Part shown: positions 1 through 10,572 of the stretch, piece by piece
Numbering within the stretch: position 1 is the stretch's first letter
Layout: each line of letters starts with the position of its first letter
Origin: a virus
DNA length: 64,000 bases
IMG/VR virus record: IMGVR_UViG_3300044611_001552
Span: 79,467 to 143,466 of that record
Direction: 5' to 3' (one strand)
Notes under the pieces: generated by a model
Seen by the model: the letters and a program-made list of their open reading frames with translations, nothing else
Databases searched by the model: none
Told to the model about the DNA's origin: nothing
Made by a program: the position numbers and the translations under genes

Positions 1-3000
1 ATAAAAAAGGAAAATGGATATCAGACAAATCTTTTATTATTGGTTTTGGAACACCTGCATCTGGTGCAGATGGCGCAAAAGCTATTTTTGAAGAATACAA
101 TGACGCAGACAAAGATATGGGATTTCAAGGAGAAGACCTTTTTAAGACATATGGTGATAATTCGTATAGGGAGTACGGTTATTTAGCAGAGATTCTAAAA
201 AATACAGATTTAGTAAAAGACAACGACGCAATAAAAGAGGCGATGTTTAGTCCAGCTGGCGACGCAGAAATTGTTTTTGAGACAAAAGAAGAAGCTATGT
301 TAAGAGCTTCTATAGGTGGAAACCCGATTCCATTTAAAGGTGACTATGGATATTTTTCTAGTGTTATAAATGGAGATTTTGAAAAAATAAGTAAAGACAA
401 CTTATACACCAGATTAGCTAAAGAGATAAATACTTTTAAAGATGGTGGTGACGACGATGATGAAGGAAGAAATGTATTTGTTGATATATACGATCCAGAA
501 GCAGACTACATAGTTTCAACAGCTGCTAGAAGAAATTACGATGAAGATTATGATCCAACGACATCTGTAATAGCAGGCAATGGAAGAACTCTATCTCAAG
601 CAAGGGAAATATGGGATTTCTTTAGAGTTAATTTTCATGAAGAGAAAAAAGTAAAAGATATTTTTTTTGAAACATTTGGAATTGATGCAGATGATACTGA
701 AAAACTACCAGAAGCTATATTAAGTTTAATAATAAACCAAAACGACGATCAGACAATCTTTAGAAGATATAGCAAAGATATTAGTAAAGGATACGATGGA
801 ACTGGAAAAACTTTTGACATTGTTTTTCAAGGAGATGCATCAGAAGAATTTGAGTCTCTTCTTGGTGAAAAATTTGTTCAAAATGGATTGACCGAAACGC
901 AAGACAGTCCAAGTGGATCAGTGCAACCATTGGATGTAAATAAAATAAAAGAAGCTGTCAATTACAGTTCTGAAATATTTTTAGACACAGGAAAAAATTA
1001 TAATGGAACTAGTAGAAAGCCTTTATTTGAAGATTTAGATTACCTTCTTTTAAAAAAATATTCTCATATAACTGGTTTGTTAAACTTTTTAATTATTGCC
1101 GAAGGCGCAACTAAAAACATTTCATCTGCAGATGATGATCTAGATCCTGTATCTAGAAGTATCGCAGGTTTTAGAGGTCAATTAAAACAAGAATTTGGCG
1201 ATAACTATGACGCAAAACAGTTATTGAAGAAAATAGACTCTCCCAAAAAATTGTATCTGATGCTACTAGGATGGTTTAGACAAACACTGTGGTCTGATCC
1301 ATACATGAGAGCATGGATTGTTCTAAAGCCAAACAGAAGATTGAAACATTATTCAAGTAATCCATTAACTCTTGGCATTGGCGATGGAGATCTAAAGAAA
1401 TCAGATGGAAAATGGGATTTTTCTCCAGTAATCAAAGCATGGCAAGCTTTTATCGACCCCAATACAGACTACGCAAAGAAGATAGATAAATTTAAAGGCT
1501 TCCTTGCAGCGAATGCTTCAGAGGGAGACAGTGCAACGAGTTGGTTCAGCGCCGCTATGGAGGACACAAAAGATTTTTGGGATAAAAGCGTTGGAGTTTA
1601 CTTTACTGCTATAGCAGATGGTCTGTCTGGTCTTCTTAATATGTTTAAAACATCAATGGCACAAATGGGATATGGTTTAGCAGAAGTAGACAGTCTTAAC
1701 AAACAAGCAAATGTTTTAAATAAGTTCTTAAACGACTCTATATATTATTCTCTTGGAGATCAAGGAAGTTTATTAAGAGCTGTTGACAATCCATTTACAA
1801 GAGAATATGGAGAGCCAGTTGTTGAGATTAGGGAACCTTTCCAGAGAATACATTACTTAAGCTCATTTAGTCATATTATGTCTAATAATATTCAAGAAAA
1901 TATTAATGACGTCGCAACAGTGGTTACTGCAGTATCCGATGGTAAATATCCAGTAACAGTTGCATTAGATAAGTCAGCACCACCAGAAAGGCAGACAGAA
2001 AAAACAGTCGAAACAGGATTATACTTTGATAACATAAGAGGATCTGGATTCTTTGGGGTTCTTCATCCTATATTTCATCCTTTTGAAACAGTGCGTGGTG
2101 TTTCAAAGATGGCACAAGGTGCTCCAGATGAATTGACTGCAAGAAGAGTTGCGTTAGCGCACTTGAAAGAATCAATCAAAGATATCTATACGGGAGAGCT
2201 AGTTGTAATAGGAAGTCCAGATATAAGGCCTCATGATCTTGTTTATCTAGCCGATGTTTATGAAAGAATGTATGGAATATTTGAAGTTGAACAGGTGGTT
2301 CATCATTTTACTCCGGACCTAGGGTTCATCACATCAATAACTCCAAACGCACTTGTAACTGTTAATGATCCAGCTAGATGGTTTATGACGTCCTGGCTAA
2401 ACTCATGGATGAGCCTCCAAACAATCAGAAATGATACTAGAATGTTTTTATCTGCTGCTAACTCTTCAAGAACTGGAATTGTAACAGGAGGACAAGTTTC
2501 TGTTGAGTCACTAAATGAGGCATTATCTGCCCAAATGATGGGTGGCGTACAATATACTCATGGTCATTCTGCTTTAATGAAGGATGTAATGGCAAACTTT
2601 ACTGCTAATGCAATGCCAGAAGCAAGAGAAAGAATGCAAAAGCAAGCAAAAAATGCTTCAGGAATGCAACGGAACAACCGGTTTTGCAGGAGCATTAATT
2701 ACAACAGGTCTAGCAACAGTGGTTGGTGTTGGTGGTGGTATAGCTGCAACATTTTTGACTGGTGGTGCAGCAGCGCCGCTTCTGGCATTTGCTGGTGCTG
2801 GAGTTGCTGGTGGAGCAATTGGTGGAGACTTAGCTTGGAGTGGTTGGAAGTTTATACGAGACAATGTACTAGATCAACATGGTTGCTATGTGCAGTATAT
2901 GAGTAAAAATGGTCAACCAATGGATGCAGGGTTATCTTATAATCAAGGTATGGTTGTTGGAAAGTATCACTCAAAAGCACTACTTCCAGGAATATTACGG

Positions 3001-4138
3001 AGTAAATTCACGAAGAATGGTACGAACGAATGAGGGCTACTCATATATAAGAACAGATGATCTTTTGAAAAATCTTGGCTGGAAAGAAAAAGAAATATCA
3101 GATTTAGTTAGACATATAAGCTACGAAAATGCACTAGTTAATGCTCAAGTTATAAAATATTCTGGTATAGGCCCAGAAAAAGCTGGATTAAATCAATTTT
3201 TCAAAGCAATATGTTATGTAAACGAATTTATAGATGGTGACACAATAGAAGTTATAGACATCTTAAGACCAGGATCAGAGCCTTTTAGAGTTAGATTTGA
3301 AGGAATTAACGCTGGAGAATTAAATAAAGTTTCTGGATACATAAACAATGTTGGGCCAAATTACGAAGAGAACTATAAAGGTTCTTGGACAGATGAAACA
3401 TCTCCAGGCGGTAGGGCAGCTGCATACGTAAGAGACGCTCTTAAGGATAGATTATTTATTCTAAGAGTAGCACCATCAAAAGACTTTACTGATGAAGTTG
3501 TTAAGTTGGAAGACTTTGATGCTGGCGCAAAAAGAAATGAACCAAGAAATTATTTGAAAGACACTGCAAAAAATCCAAATGGATTTGGAACAGATGTTAT
3601 AGGAAGTTATGATAGAACGCTTGGAACTATATTTTATAATATAACACAAAAAGACATTAACAGTCTTATTCAATATGTAAGACAAGTTTTTATAGAAAAA
3701 AGATCTGATACAACCCTTGTAACAACAGCTGTAAAAAACTCTGTATATTCAGCACCGGTTACAATGGATAGTTCAGCTTCAGGGTCTGGCGTGATACACA
3801 ATAATTTTGATTTACTATTAAGATATCTAAATGGATTTGTTAAAGATAATTATTATCAATCCATTTCTTCTACAGAAGGATTGAATGCGCTTACTCCAGA
3901 AAAACAAAGTTTATTCAATACTCTTGTAGAAATTAAAAAAATAGAATTAATTTATCAAAAGTCTTCAGAGTGGCCTTTGATACTGTGGGATGAATTCTAC
4001 GAAGACGGCAGCCCAGCTACATTAAACTGGGAAATGGTTGTAGCTAACTTAGCATCAGTTTATACAAAAGGGCTACTGTATAATCAGCCCTCAGTAGCAC
4101 TTGCTTCGAATAGCACTACTGGAAGGTATATATCTTAA
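1..4138 (+). CDS. Baseplate hub-like structural protein with nuclease-like domain (5' partial, two +1 shifts)
   Basis: The frame is open from base 3, so the start lies outside the window. Codons run to 2669, skip C2670, run to 2997, skip C2998, and end at TAA 4136-4138, giving at least 1377 residues. Nucleotides about 2180-2390 resemble the hub domain of phage late control protein D / T4 gp27 (G-x-P-x-I-x-P-H-D-L-V, then G-I-F-E-V-E-x-V-x-H). A Gly/Ala-rich hydrophobic stretch follows at 2671-2830. Nucleotides 3220-3480 read as a staphylococcal-nuclease-like domain (DGDTIEV, RVRFEGIN). Without the shifts the first ORF degenerates into Trp/Cys-rich nonsense after 2670. The neighbours are baseplate genes, so a virion role is likely. 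Whether the nuclease domain is active is unknown. Confidence 0.75.
2670..2673 (+). other. +1 frameshift site CGGA (hub, site 1)
   Basis: In-frame CGG after CAA. The upstream frame (0) becomes nonsense beyond this point and the downstream frame (1) carries a normal hydrophobic Gly-rich protein. Skipping the C reads GGA (Gly). A second CGG at 2679 is in frame only if no shift occurs here. Confidence 0.85.
2998..3001 (+). other. +1 frameshift site CGGA (hub, site 2)
   Basis: In-frame CGG after TTA in frame 1. Frame 1 ends at 3033 while frame 2 continues with good protein for 1.1 kb. Skipping the C gives GGA then GTA AAT TCA. Confidence 0.85.
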
Positions 4139-6658
4139 ATGGAACAGACAAATAATAAACCCGGCACAAATTCATCAGGCCCAAATTTTTCGATGACCTT
4201 AGCAGATAATGATTCTACATTTTCTTTTATTAATAAAGTGGCTTCGCAGGTTTACCCTGAAGGAAAAGTTTTAGTAAAAGGAACAACTGCATCTCAAAGA
4301 GGTTTTGAAGAGAAAACTTTGGTTTCACATAATGTTGAAAGTATCATGGCAGGCAATGCCCTATCTAGAAATCCGGCCATGGCATCAGTCGCCTATGATA
4401 GGCTTACAACATCAAGCCTAGAATCGCACTTAGCATTTGGTGCAGATTTTTCTTTGGCTGAAGAAAAAGATGGAAGAAAAGCTTTTGAATATCCTAACCC
4501 AGACTTTTCTGGCGACAAAGAACTAAACGATAAAAGCTTAAGTGGGCCAGCTGCTTTTAAGGCAGCTATATCTCAATCTGTTCTTGGAACAGGCTATGCT
4601 CCAGGTTTTTTTCAGCAAAAAGCTTATGGATACAGTAATTCTTTAGTCGCAAATACCACTAACGATGATGGAACTACAGTTGATGGTGGAAATTACCAAA
4701 TTGATCCAGATGCTCTTGGAATAGGTCCAGCAAAAAATGGTTATCCAGCAGCTTTGATTAGCGATCTTTCCGATCAAGAAAAAGAAATATATATAAATGC
4801 AATTCAAACTGTTAACAACAATGTTAAATTTAATCGTTCAGATGGTGAAATATCAACAACAGGATTCTCGATAAGCGCTTTTGAAAAAGATAAACAAAAT
4901 TTAAGGAGTAATTACCAAGAAGCTGCTGGTAATATAAATGATCAAGGCAAAGATGCAGGTTCTGGAACTAGTTACTATAGAACACTTCCTGATCAATTTT
5001 TAGAGTTAACTGATCCATCAAAGTTTTATCCATCAATAACACTATTGAAAATGCTAGTAGAAATGAGCGACCCAAATGGTTTAGATTTAACAATTGGATT
5101 TGGATTTTCAAGAGGACAAGACTTAGTTCACAACAATGCAGTTATGACAGAAAATACAGACGGTAAAAAAACTATAACAGACCATGCATTTGGAAGGGCA
5201 ATTGATATATATGCAGTAGGGCAAAAGAATGTATCTGGATCAAGTCTTACAGTCAATGCTACAAATTATGAAAAATGTTTTACATTATTAATGCAAAAAA
5301 TAGCACTTCTACCAAAGTACTTTCAGCCAGATGAGATAGTTATATCTAAGGCAATGTATGCAAAGTATGTATCTGATTCAAGTCAGAAAAAAATGGCTTT
5401 TATGCAAGCATTTCCTGGTCTATCTAAATACGTTAATGTAAACCAAGACGGAGCAAATAGTACAACTCATGATGGTCACATTCACCTAGGGTTTCACTGG
5501 ACTAGGGCAGGAAACGCTGCCGTATTCTTGGGCTCAACTACTTCTGGTGGAACAACTCCAGGAAATATGGGAACAGTGGCTAATTCTGTTTTTAAAACAA
5601 CTGCCGACATGACAAAATATCTTGATATGGGACGAGAAGTATTTACAAGCGCAGAACAAAAAATAGATCCAGTTGATTTAGGTAAGATAATGGCCACTAC
5701 TGGAGTATTTAATATAGAAGAAATAGCAGTTTTTTGCGGTCTTGCAGAAAGAGAATCAAACAGTTCCCCCTATAGAGGCGATGGGGCTGGCCCACTACTT
5801 GCTTTAGGAATGTTTCAAAATGAATTATATAATTTTATTGACGGAAAAATAAGTTCATTTTCACTTTGGGATTTTTATATTCCAGAAGGGACGTCTACTA
5901 GGTTTGCTGATCAAAATGGAAAAAGAACATTAAAAGGTTGGCAGTTATATTTTAAAAAAGAAACAGCAATCAAACAAAGCGACTTAAAAGCAAGAGCAGA
6001 TATGAGATGGGATATATCAAAGGTCGATCCAGTTTTTTGGATACCATTAAACCAGATAGCAATTGCTGCACAAGTTGCAAGAATTTATAAACCAAATTTA
6101 AGTTCTTCTAGTTCAAAATCTTCACAATTTTATAAAGAAGAAGGTTTACGATCAACTGCAATTGCCAGAAACTTATGGACAAACTGGGGCGATGGCGCTT
6201 GGGGAGATCAAAGTGCATTTCAATCGTGGGGAGCATTGACTAATGTTAAAAGGGATACAGTTAAAAAGGTATATGAAGCATTAGGTGGAAGGTGGCAAAA
6301 TTTTATTAACTGGGCTCTCGGTAGTATAAACGTTCCTGGAGCATTATGTGAAGCTTTTACGGTAAAACAAGTACAAGAAAAATCCAGGCTTAGCAAAGAC
6401 GGACAAAGAACAATATATGGACCTCCTTACAGAAGTTTTTGGGATGTATTTATATGGGTATACGATCTTTTTGATGAAGCAATAAATTACTTTACAACAG
6501 AAGAAGAAAAAAAACAATTTACAGATGACAGGTGGGGTGCAAGTGTAAAAGTATTTGCACCAGGAATAAGAAAAACAGTATTTACCAAAAAAATAGTTGA
6601 AGATATAATAAGTCAACCATATATAAATTATATTGCAGCTAGTGCGCCAAGGAGTTAG
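4139..6658 (+). CDS. Tail-associated lysin: M15-type peptidase plus lysozyme-like domain
   Basis: 839 residues, starting at the base after the hub's stop (TAA-ATG). Residues about 285-450 look like a zinc D-Ala-D-Ala carboxypeptidase/endopeptidase of the M15/VanY type: DHAFGRAIDIY near residue 347 supplies the His and Asp ligands and HDGHIHLGFHW near 443 the C-terminal His pair. Residues about 515-740 resemble a lysozyme or transglycosylase fold, with a catalytic-type Glu in GLAERES followed by GxFQ-like and Q-I-A-x-A-A-Q-V-A-R motifs. Its place between hub and spike genes suggests a virion-borne enzyme that opens peptidoglycan during infection. The N-terminal 280 residues are unassigned. Confidence 0.7.
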   Translation: MEQTNNKPGTNSSGPNFSMTLADNDSTFSFINKVASQVYPEGKVLVKGTTASQRGFEEKTLVSHNVESIMAGNALSRNPAMASVAYDRLTTSSLESHLAFGADFSLAEEKDGRKAFEYPNPDFSGDKELNDKSLSGPAAFKAAISQSVLGTGYAPGFFQQKAYGYSNSLVANTTNDDGTTVDGGNYQIDPDALGIGPAKNGYPAALISDLSDQEKEIYINAIQTVNNNVKFNRSDGEISTTGFSISAFEKDKQNLRSNYQEAAGNINDQGKDAGSGTSYYRTLPDQFLELTDPSKFYPSITLLKMLVEMSDPNGLDLTIGFGFSRGQDLVHNNAVMTENTDGKKTITDHAFGRAIDIYAVGQKNVSGSSLTVNATNYEKCFTLLMQKIALLPKYFQPDEIVISKAMYAKYVSDSSQKKMAFMQAFPGLSKYVNVNQDGANSTTHDGHIHLGFHWTRAGNAAVFLGSTTSGGTTPGNMGTVANSVFKTTADMTKYLDMGREVFTSAEQKIDPVDLGKIMATTGVFNIEEIAVFCGLAERESNSSPYRGDGAGPLLALGMFQNELYNFIDGKISSFSLWDFYIPEGTSTRFADQNGKRTLKGWQLYFKKETAIKQSDLKARADMRWDISKVDPVFWIPLNQIAIAAQVARIYKPNLSSSSSKSSQFYKEEGLRSTAIARNLWTNWGDGAWGDQSAFQSWGALTNVKRDTVKKVYEALGGRWQNFINWALGSINVPGALCEAFTVKQVQEKSRLSKDGQRTIYGPPYRSFWDVFIWVYDLFDEAINYFTTEEEKKQFTDDRWGASVKVFAPGIRKTVFTKKIVEDIISQPYINYIAASAPRS

Positions 6659-6667
6659 GTTATATAA

Positions 6668-7034
6668 ATGGCTACAAATTACCCAAAATTTGATAAAAAA
6701 ATTTCAGAAATGATCACAACTGCAGAAATGCAGAAATCCAAAAATAGGTATGGAGTTATTGCATCCTATAATAAAGATAATAATACGGCAAAAGTTCTAT
6801 TAGAGGATAGATATTCAGATCAAATTACAGATGTTTTATCTGATGTACCATGTCCAATGGCTCAGCGGCATACAGCAAGTCGCTCCAGAAATGGGCGCAA
6901 AGTGTGTGGTTGGTTTTAGGGATTCTAATGAAAGGTTTCCTTATATAATAGATTTCTACGCTTCGCCAAACGACAACAGTCCATTGTTCTATAATAATAT
7001 GGCATCAACGCATATACCAAGGTATTTAATTTAA
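6668..7034 (+). CDS. gp5/gpV-like baseplate OB-fold protein (one +1 shift)
   Basis: Start ATG 6668; a shift at 6866 and the stop at 7032-7034 give 121 residues. The joined product has the layout of baseplate assembly protein V or the OB domain of T4 gp5: an N-terminal strand region (YGVIASYNKDNNTAKV), then VPCPMAQ-G-IQQVAP-E-MGAKCVVGF and a closing FPYIIDFY strand. The Gly created by skipping C6866 sits where the family has a loop glycine. It lies between the tail lysin and a baseplate gene that starts at the next base. Unshifted, the ORF ends at 6919 in an Arg-rich tail unlike the family. Confidence 0.65.
6866..6869 (+). other. +1 frameshift site CGGC (gp5-like gene)
   Basis: In-frame CGG after CAG. 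The frame moves from 2 to 0; skipping the C reads GGC (Gly) and continues ATA CAG CAA GTC into a conserved-looking OB-fold ending. Confidence 0.85.
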
Positions 7035-7706
7035 ATGGCACTAGAAGAAAATCTATATAAAAAACCAATTAATCAAAGAGCTGGATTGCCAGTTAATTCA
7101 ATTCAGTCTGATTATGTTTTTAAAAAAAGAAATGAATTTTCTAGAAGAGAAGTTGGGTTAAATCATCCAGATAATGATTCCTTTATTAAGCTAGCCGATA
7201 ATGGGGACATTGAAATAATGGCAGCTCCAGGAGTCGGAATAATAATAAGTGGGATGAATAGATCTGTCAGCATATTTGCAGACACATTAAAGATATACAC
7301 GACAGAGGACGATGGCATTAGATGGAATGCAAATTACTTTAATTATGCAGCAACGGATTTTACAGAGCCAGCTTTAGTTTCTTTAAAAGATTTTCACAAA
7401 AGCGCTGCGTATCATAGATATAGGGATAAAATATACAAGATACAACTAGCAAAAGAATCTGGTAATCAAGACGAAAACGTTACTATTACAGACGGAGTAA
7501 ATTTTGGTGGCGTTGATATATCTAAAGAAATTACTTTAAATACCAATCTTTCCTATGATTCCTTTTTATCAGAAGAAGATGCTAAGCTTTTAGCAAATGA
7601 TGCTAGCAGTTTAAATACAGAAAAAATTGAATATATTAAAAAATTAATATATCAAGGATATTCCTACATGCAAGCAAAAAATAAAGCAGAAAGAGAATTA
7701 CAGTAG
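7035..7706 (+). CDS. Baseplate-associated protein of unknown function
   Basis: 223 residues; the ATG abuts the stop of the gp5-like gene and the stop TAG overlaps the GTG start of the gp25-like gene. I do not recognise a catalytic motif. Residues 30-75 contain alternating strands (F-I-K-L-A-D-N-G-D-I-E-I and G-V-G-I-I-I-S-G) typical of small beta-structured tail proteins that associate with gp5-like spikes. The C-terminal third is charged and probably helical. Tight coupling on both sides argues for a baseplate component made in equal amounts with its neighbours. Confidence 0.5.
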   Translation: MALEENLYKKPINQRAGLPVNSIQSDYVFKKRNEFSRREVGLNHPDNDSFIKLADNGDIEIMAAPGVGIIISGMNRSVSIFADTLKIYTTEDDGIRWNANYFNYAATDFTEPALVSLKDFHKSAAYHRYRDKIYKIQLAKESGNQDENVTITDGVNFGGVDISKEITLNTNLSYDSFLSEEDAKLLANDASSLNTEKIEYIKKLIYQGYSYMQAKNKAERELQ

Positions 7707-8081
7707 TGCCAGAGTTTTATTTTCGGTTTTGATGGAGACATTAAATTAAATGGCAATAACGACATTGCCTTAGTTCAGTCTACCGCTCAAAATGATATAC
7801 AACAGGTCTACATACGAATGATGACCGAACCTGGAGATTTTGAGATCTATCCTAGATTAGGAGTTTCCCTCAATAGTTTGTACGGAATGCCGCAGGACCC
7901 TCAGACTGGAGAATACGGCAAAAGACTAATAAGAGAAGCCCTGGATAGAGAAGGTGTCTTTAGGGGTAAAAATATACAGATCAATGCAATACCAACTGCT
8001 CCCGACTGCATTAGATTTGACGTTCAAATTGTAACACCATATGGAGAGCCAATAGTTTTGTCAGTTAGCCAAAATCTGTAA
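7706..8081 (+). CDS. gp25-like baseplate wedge protein (one +1 shift)
   Basis: GTG 7706 overlaps the previous stop (TAGTG). Six codons are read, C7724 is skipped, and translation continues to 8081, giving 124 residues, close to the usual length of the gp25/gpW lysozyme-like family. The restored N-terminus FYF-G-FDGD matches the family's F-G-F-x-x-D-x-x-G opening, and the rest shows V-Q-S-T-x-x-N-D-I-Q-Q-V and E-P-G-D-F-E-I-Y-P-R-L-G-V-S-L. In the downstream frame no start codon precedes ATG 7818, which would remove the conserved first third. That makes the shifted reading the better model. Confidence 0.75.
7724..7727 (+). other. +1 frameshift site CGGT (gp25-like gene)
   Basis: CGG is the seventh codon after the GTG start, following TTT. 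Skipping the C gives GGT (Gly), then TTT GAT GGA GAC. It is the only CGGT example used as a shift site. Confidence 0.75.
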
Positions 8082-8096
8082 GGAGATATTTTAATT

Positions 8097-9266
8097 ATGG
8101 CCGTAGTGTACTCAAAAGATAGATCAGAAATTCTGGCTCAGATACTCAATTCATTAGAGAGAAATGCTGGTATCACCTCTGTTAGCCCCGGTTCTATAGC
8201 TAGAGCTTTTGCTGAGGCGGTGTCAGACCAGATGGGCGACCTTTACAGCATACTAAAATATAATATAGATCAGACCATGCTAGCAACAGCTTCTGGAAGA
8301 AACCTAGACCTTATAGGAGAGTTGTATTCAGTTAAAAGAAAACTAGTCTCTCCAGAGATAGTGGCGGACAGACAAATAGCTAACGTTATATTTTCAATAT
8401 CCAAGCCTTACAGTAGGGACATTATAATACCTAAAGACACAGTGGTATACAATGACGTGTCAAACAACGCATCTTTTCAATTTAAGTATAAGTTAGCAGG
8501 GGACGTAGTAATCAATGGGTCTACCACAAGAGCCTATGGACAACTAGTTCCAGCATTTTCTGGGCAGACGCATACAGCAGCAATAGGTTCTCTTATAAGA
8601 CATAACTTTATATCTCCTCCAGGAATTGTCGTTTCAGTATATAATACTAAAGAAATACATAGTCAAATAGATTACGAAAGCGACGAATCATACAGAAGAA
8701 GAATAGTTAGATCAGTTAAGATGAACTCTTCTGGAACATCAGAAGCAATTAGATTAAATGCACTTTCTGTTAATGGCGTTAGGGATGTAAGAATACGAGA
8801 TGCATCGTTCGGCCTAGGTTCTTTTGACGTAATCATAGTTCCTGACTCAACTCAGTCAAGCCAAACTATAACTAGATCCGTCTTTCTTGCCCTGCAAGAC
8901 GCAAAACCTGTTGGCGTAAGAATGAATATTAGACAGGCACAAATGGTTCCTGTCTCAGTGGTAGCAAATATAATGGTTCCTACAGGCTCTACAGCTGCAA
9001 ATACAAAAGCGATAGGAAACCAAGCTGCGTACTTTGCTAAAAGATATTTAAACTCCATGTCTATTGGAGACCCTTTGAATATAAATAGTCTAAAATCTCA
9101 GATTTCTGCAGCGTCAGATCTCATTACAGATGTTATAATTAACTCGATAACAATCAACGGTGTAGAGATACCTATTGAAAACTTTTTATTGCCTGATGAA
9201 AGGTCATACATGGTAGCTGGATTAGTATCAATATATCCAACTATAATAGGTCAAACATCATATTAA
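8097..9266 (+). CDS. Baseplate J / gp6-like protein
   Basis: 389 residues with a clear Shine-Dalgarno (AAGGAG, 8081-8086) before ATG 8097. The N-terminus has S-P-G-S-I-A-R-A-F-A-E-A and G-R-N-L-D-L-I-G, the hallmark of the baseplate J family (P2 gpJ, T4 gp6/gp53-related). The middle contains E-S-D-E-S-Y-R-R-R-I, a second family signature, then the V-x-V-V-P-D strand region. It follows the gp25-like gene, the standard order in myovirus baseplate operons. The product should build the baseplate ring or wedge. Confidence 0.85.
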   Translation: MAVVYSKDRSEILAQILNSLERNAGITSVSPGSIARAFAEAVSDQMGDLYSILKYNIDQTMLATASGRNLDLIGELYSVKRKLVSPEIVADRQIANVIFSISKPYSRDIIIPKDTVVYNDVSNNASFQFKYKLAGDVVINGSTTRAYGQLVPAFSGQTHTAAIGSLIRHNFISPPGIVVSVYNTKEIHSQIDYESDESYRRRIVRSVKMNSSGTSEAIRLNALSVNGVRDVRIRDASFGLGSFDVIIVPDSTQSSQTITRSVFLALQDAKPVGVRMNIRQAQMVPVSVVANIMVPTGSTAANTKAIGNQAAYFAKRYLNSMSIGDPLNINSLKSQISAASDLITDVIINSITINGVEIPIENFLLPDERSYMVAGLVSIYPTIIGQTSY

Positions 9267-9280
9267 CAAAGCGGGTTTAA

Positions 9281-10555
9281 ATGTCCTCAGAAAATTATTT
9301 TTTAGTTAAAACAACGTCCATAGTAAAAGCTCCTAATATGGCTAAAGCAAAAGCTATAGCTTCTGGAGCAGACGATCATGGTCATCTTCTAAATCAAAAG
9401 ATAGAAATTGAAGAAAAGAATGAATTAGACGTTGGAAAAATTGTGTCAAAATTCGATGATAAATACGTCTTCTCAAAATATGAGAATGAAGATTCAGAAG
9501 AATACCAATCAGATAATAATGACTATTCTTCTTCTTTTGTTTCTGTTAATGAGGATTTAGTAAACTTTTTAAGAACAGAAAATAAGCGACTAGCAAGACT
9601 CGCAGATAAACACAAGAACGTAAAAGAGGACGCACTTGCTTCGGTGTATGAGGCAGCATACGAAGCCTTCTCGAATTTTGAACTACCAAAGATTGACTAT
9701 AAAAAGTCTTTAAAGAACGTTTCTAGATCAGCCCCTGAAACTGCAGTAGCAGTATTTGCTGACTGGCAGCTTGGTAAGGTAACCTCAACATATAATTCAG
9801 AAGTTCTAGCAAAAAGAATAGAACTTTATACGCAAAAAATGTTAGAAATAGTTGAGATTCAAAGACACCATCACAATGTCGACAGACTACATGTATGGCT
9901 TTTGGGCGATATAGTTGAGGGGGAAGAGATATTTCCGGGACAAAGCCACCTTTTAGACGCTGGTCTTTATAGGCAGGTGGGGATATATGGTCCTGAGATT
10001 CTGACTAAATTCATTACAGAAAGCCTGCAGCATTTTGAACATATTCATATCACTGGGGTAATAGGAAACCACGGCGCTGTTGGCGGTAGAGCAAGAAAGC
10101 AGCACGATCCAGAGACAAATATGGATAGACTTCTGTACAAGATTGTTAGTTGGATATTCAAAGATGAGCCAAGAGTTACGTTTGATATTCCAGACGGCAG
10201 AGGAGAAAGAAGCTTCTATGCAGTAGATAGAATAGGCGACTACTCCACACTGCTGATACATGGAGACCAAATGCCTTCGCCAACAGCATTCCACGGTTAC
10301 TTTAAGAAGGTAATGGGTTGGAAAGATGGAGCAATTGAAGACCATTTTGATGATGTTTTTATGGGACATTATCACCAGCAAGTAAAGGTTACTATAGGTA
10401 GCGGGCTACTAAGAATCTCTGGTTCACCAGAGAGTAACAATACATATGCGCAAGAGTACTTTTCGTCTATGAGTAGACCATGTCAACATCTTATGTTCGT
10501 ACATCCTCAAAATGGAGTTACATCTGAGTATTCCATTTGGTTAGACGGCGTATAA
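9281..10555 (+). CDS. Calcineurin-like metallophosphoesterase with phage N-terminal domain
   Basis: 424 residues. The C-terminal two thirds carry the binuclear metallophosphoesterase motifs in order: F-A-D-W-Q-L-G-K near residue 160, LLGDIVEGE near 208, IGNHGA near 262, LIHGD near 327 and MGHYHQQ near 364. Metal-dependent hydrolysis of a phosphoester or nucleic acid is expected, but the substrate is not visible. The first 45 residues resemble the 60-residue protein encoded at 38646, suggesting a shared small domain. It is unusual to find this enzyme between baseplate and fibre genes; it could be a virion component or an unrelated insertion. The usual D-x-H motif is D-W-Q here. Confidence 0.8.
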   Translation: MSSENYFLVKTTSIVKAPNMAKAKAIASGADDHGHLLNQKIEIEEKNELDVGKIVSKFDDKYVFSKYENEDSEEYQSDNNDYSSSFVSVNEDLVNFLRTENKRLARLADKHKNVKEDALASVYEAAYEAFSNFELPKIDYKKSLKNVSRSAPETAVAVFADWQLGKVTSTYNSEVLAKRIELYTQKMLEIVEIQRHHHNVDRLHVWLLGDIVEGEEIFPGQSHLLDAGLYRQVGIYGPEILTKFITESLQHFEHIHITGVIGNHGAVGGRARKQHDPETNMDRLLYKIVSWIFKDEPRVTFDIPDGRGERSFYAVDRIGDYSTLLIHGDQMPSPTAFHGYFKKVMGWKDGAIEDHFDDVFMGHYHQQVKVTIGSGLLRISGSPESNNTYAQEYFSSMSRPCQHLMFVHPQNGVTSEYSIWLDGV

Positions 10556-10572
10556 AAAATACTGAGGTTTAG

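Noticed and set aside
2658-2864. Minus-strand Pro/Ala-rich ORF inside the hub gene
   Set aside because: It mirrors the Gly/Ala-rich plus-strand segment; no ribosome-binding site and no independent codon signal.
2674-2906. Trp/Cys-rich C-terminal tail of the first hub ORF
   Set aside because: It is an out-of-frame reading after the missed shift at 2670; composition is unlike any domain.
6344-6616. Minus-strand Phe/Tyr/Cys-rich ORF
   Set aside because: Antisense shadow of the tail-lysin gene; hydrophobic composition comes from AT-rich codons read backwards.
9953-10381. 142-codon minus-strand ORF
   Set aside because: Opposite strand of the phosphoesterase catalytic domain; the plus strand has clear motifs.
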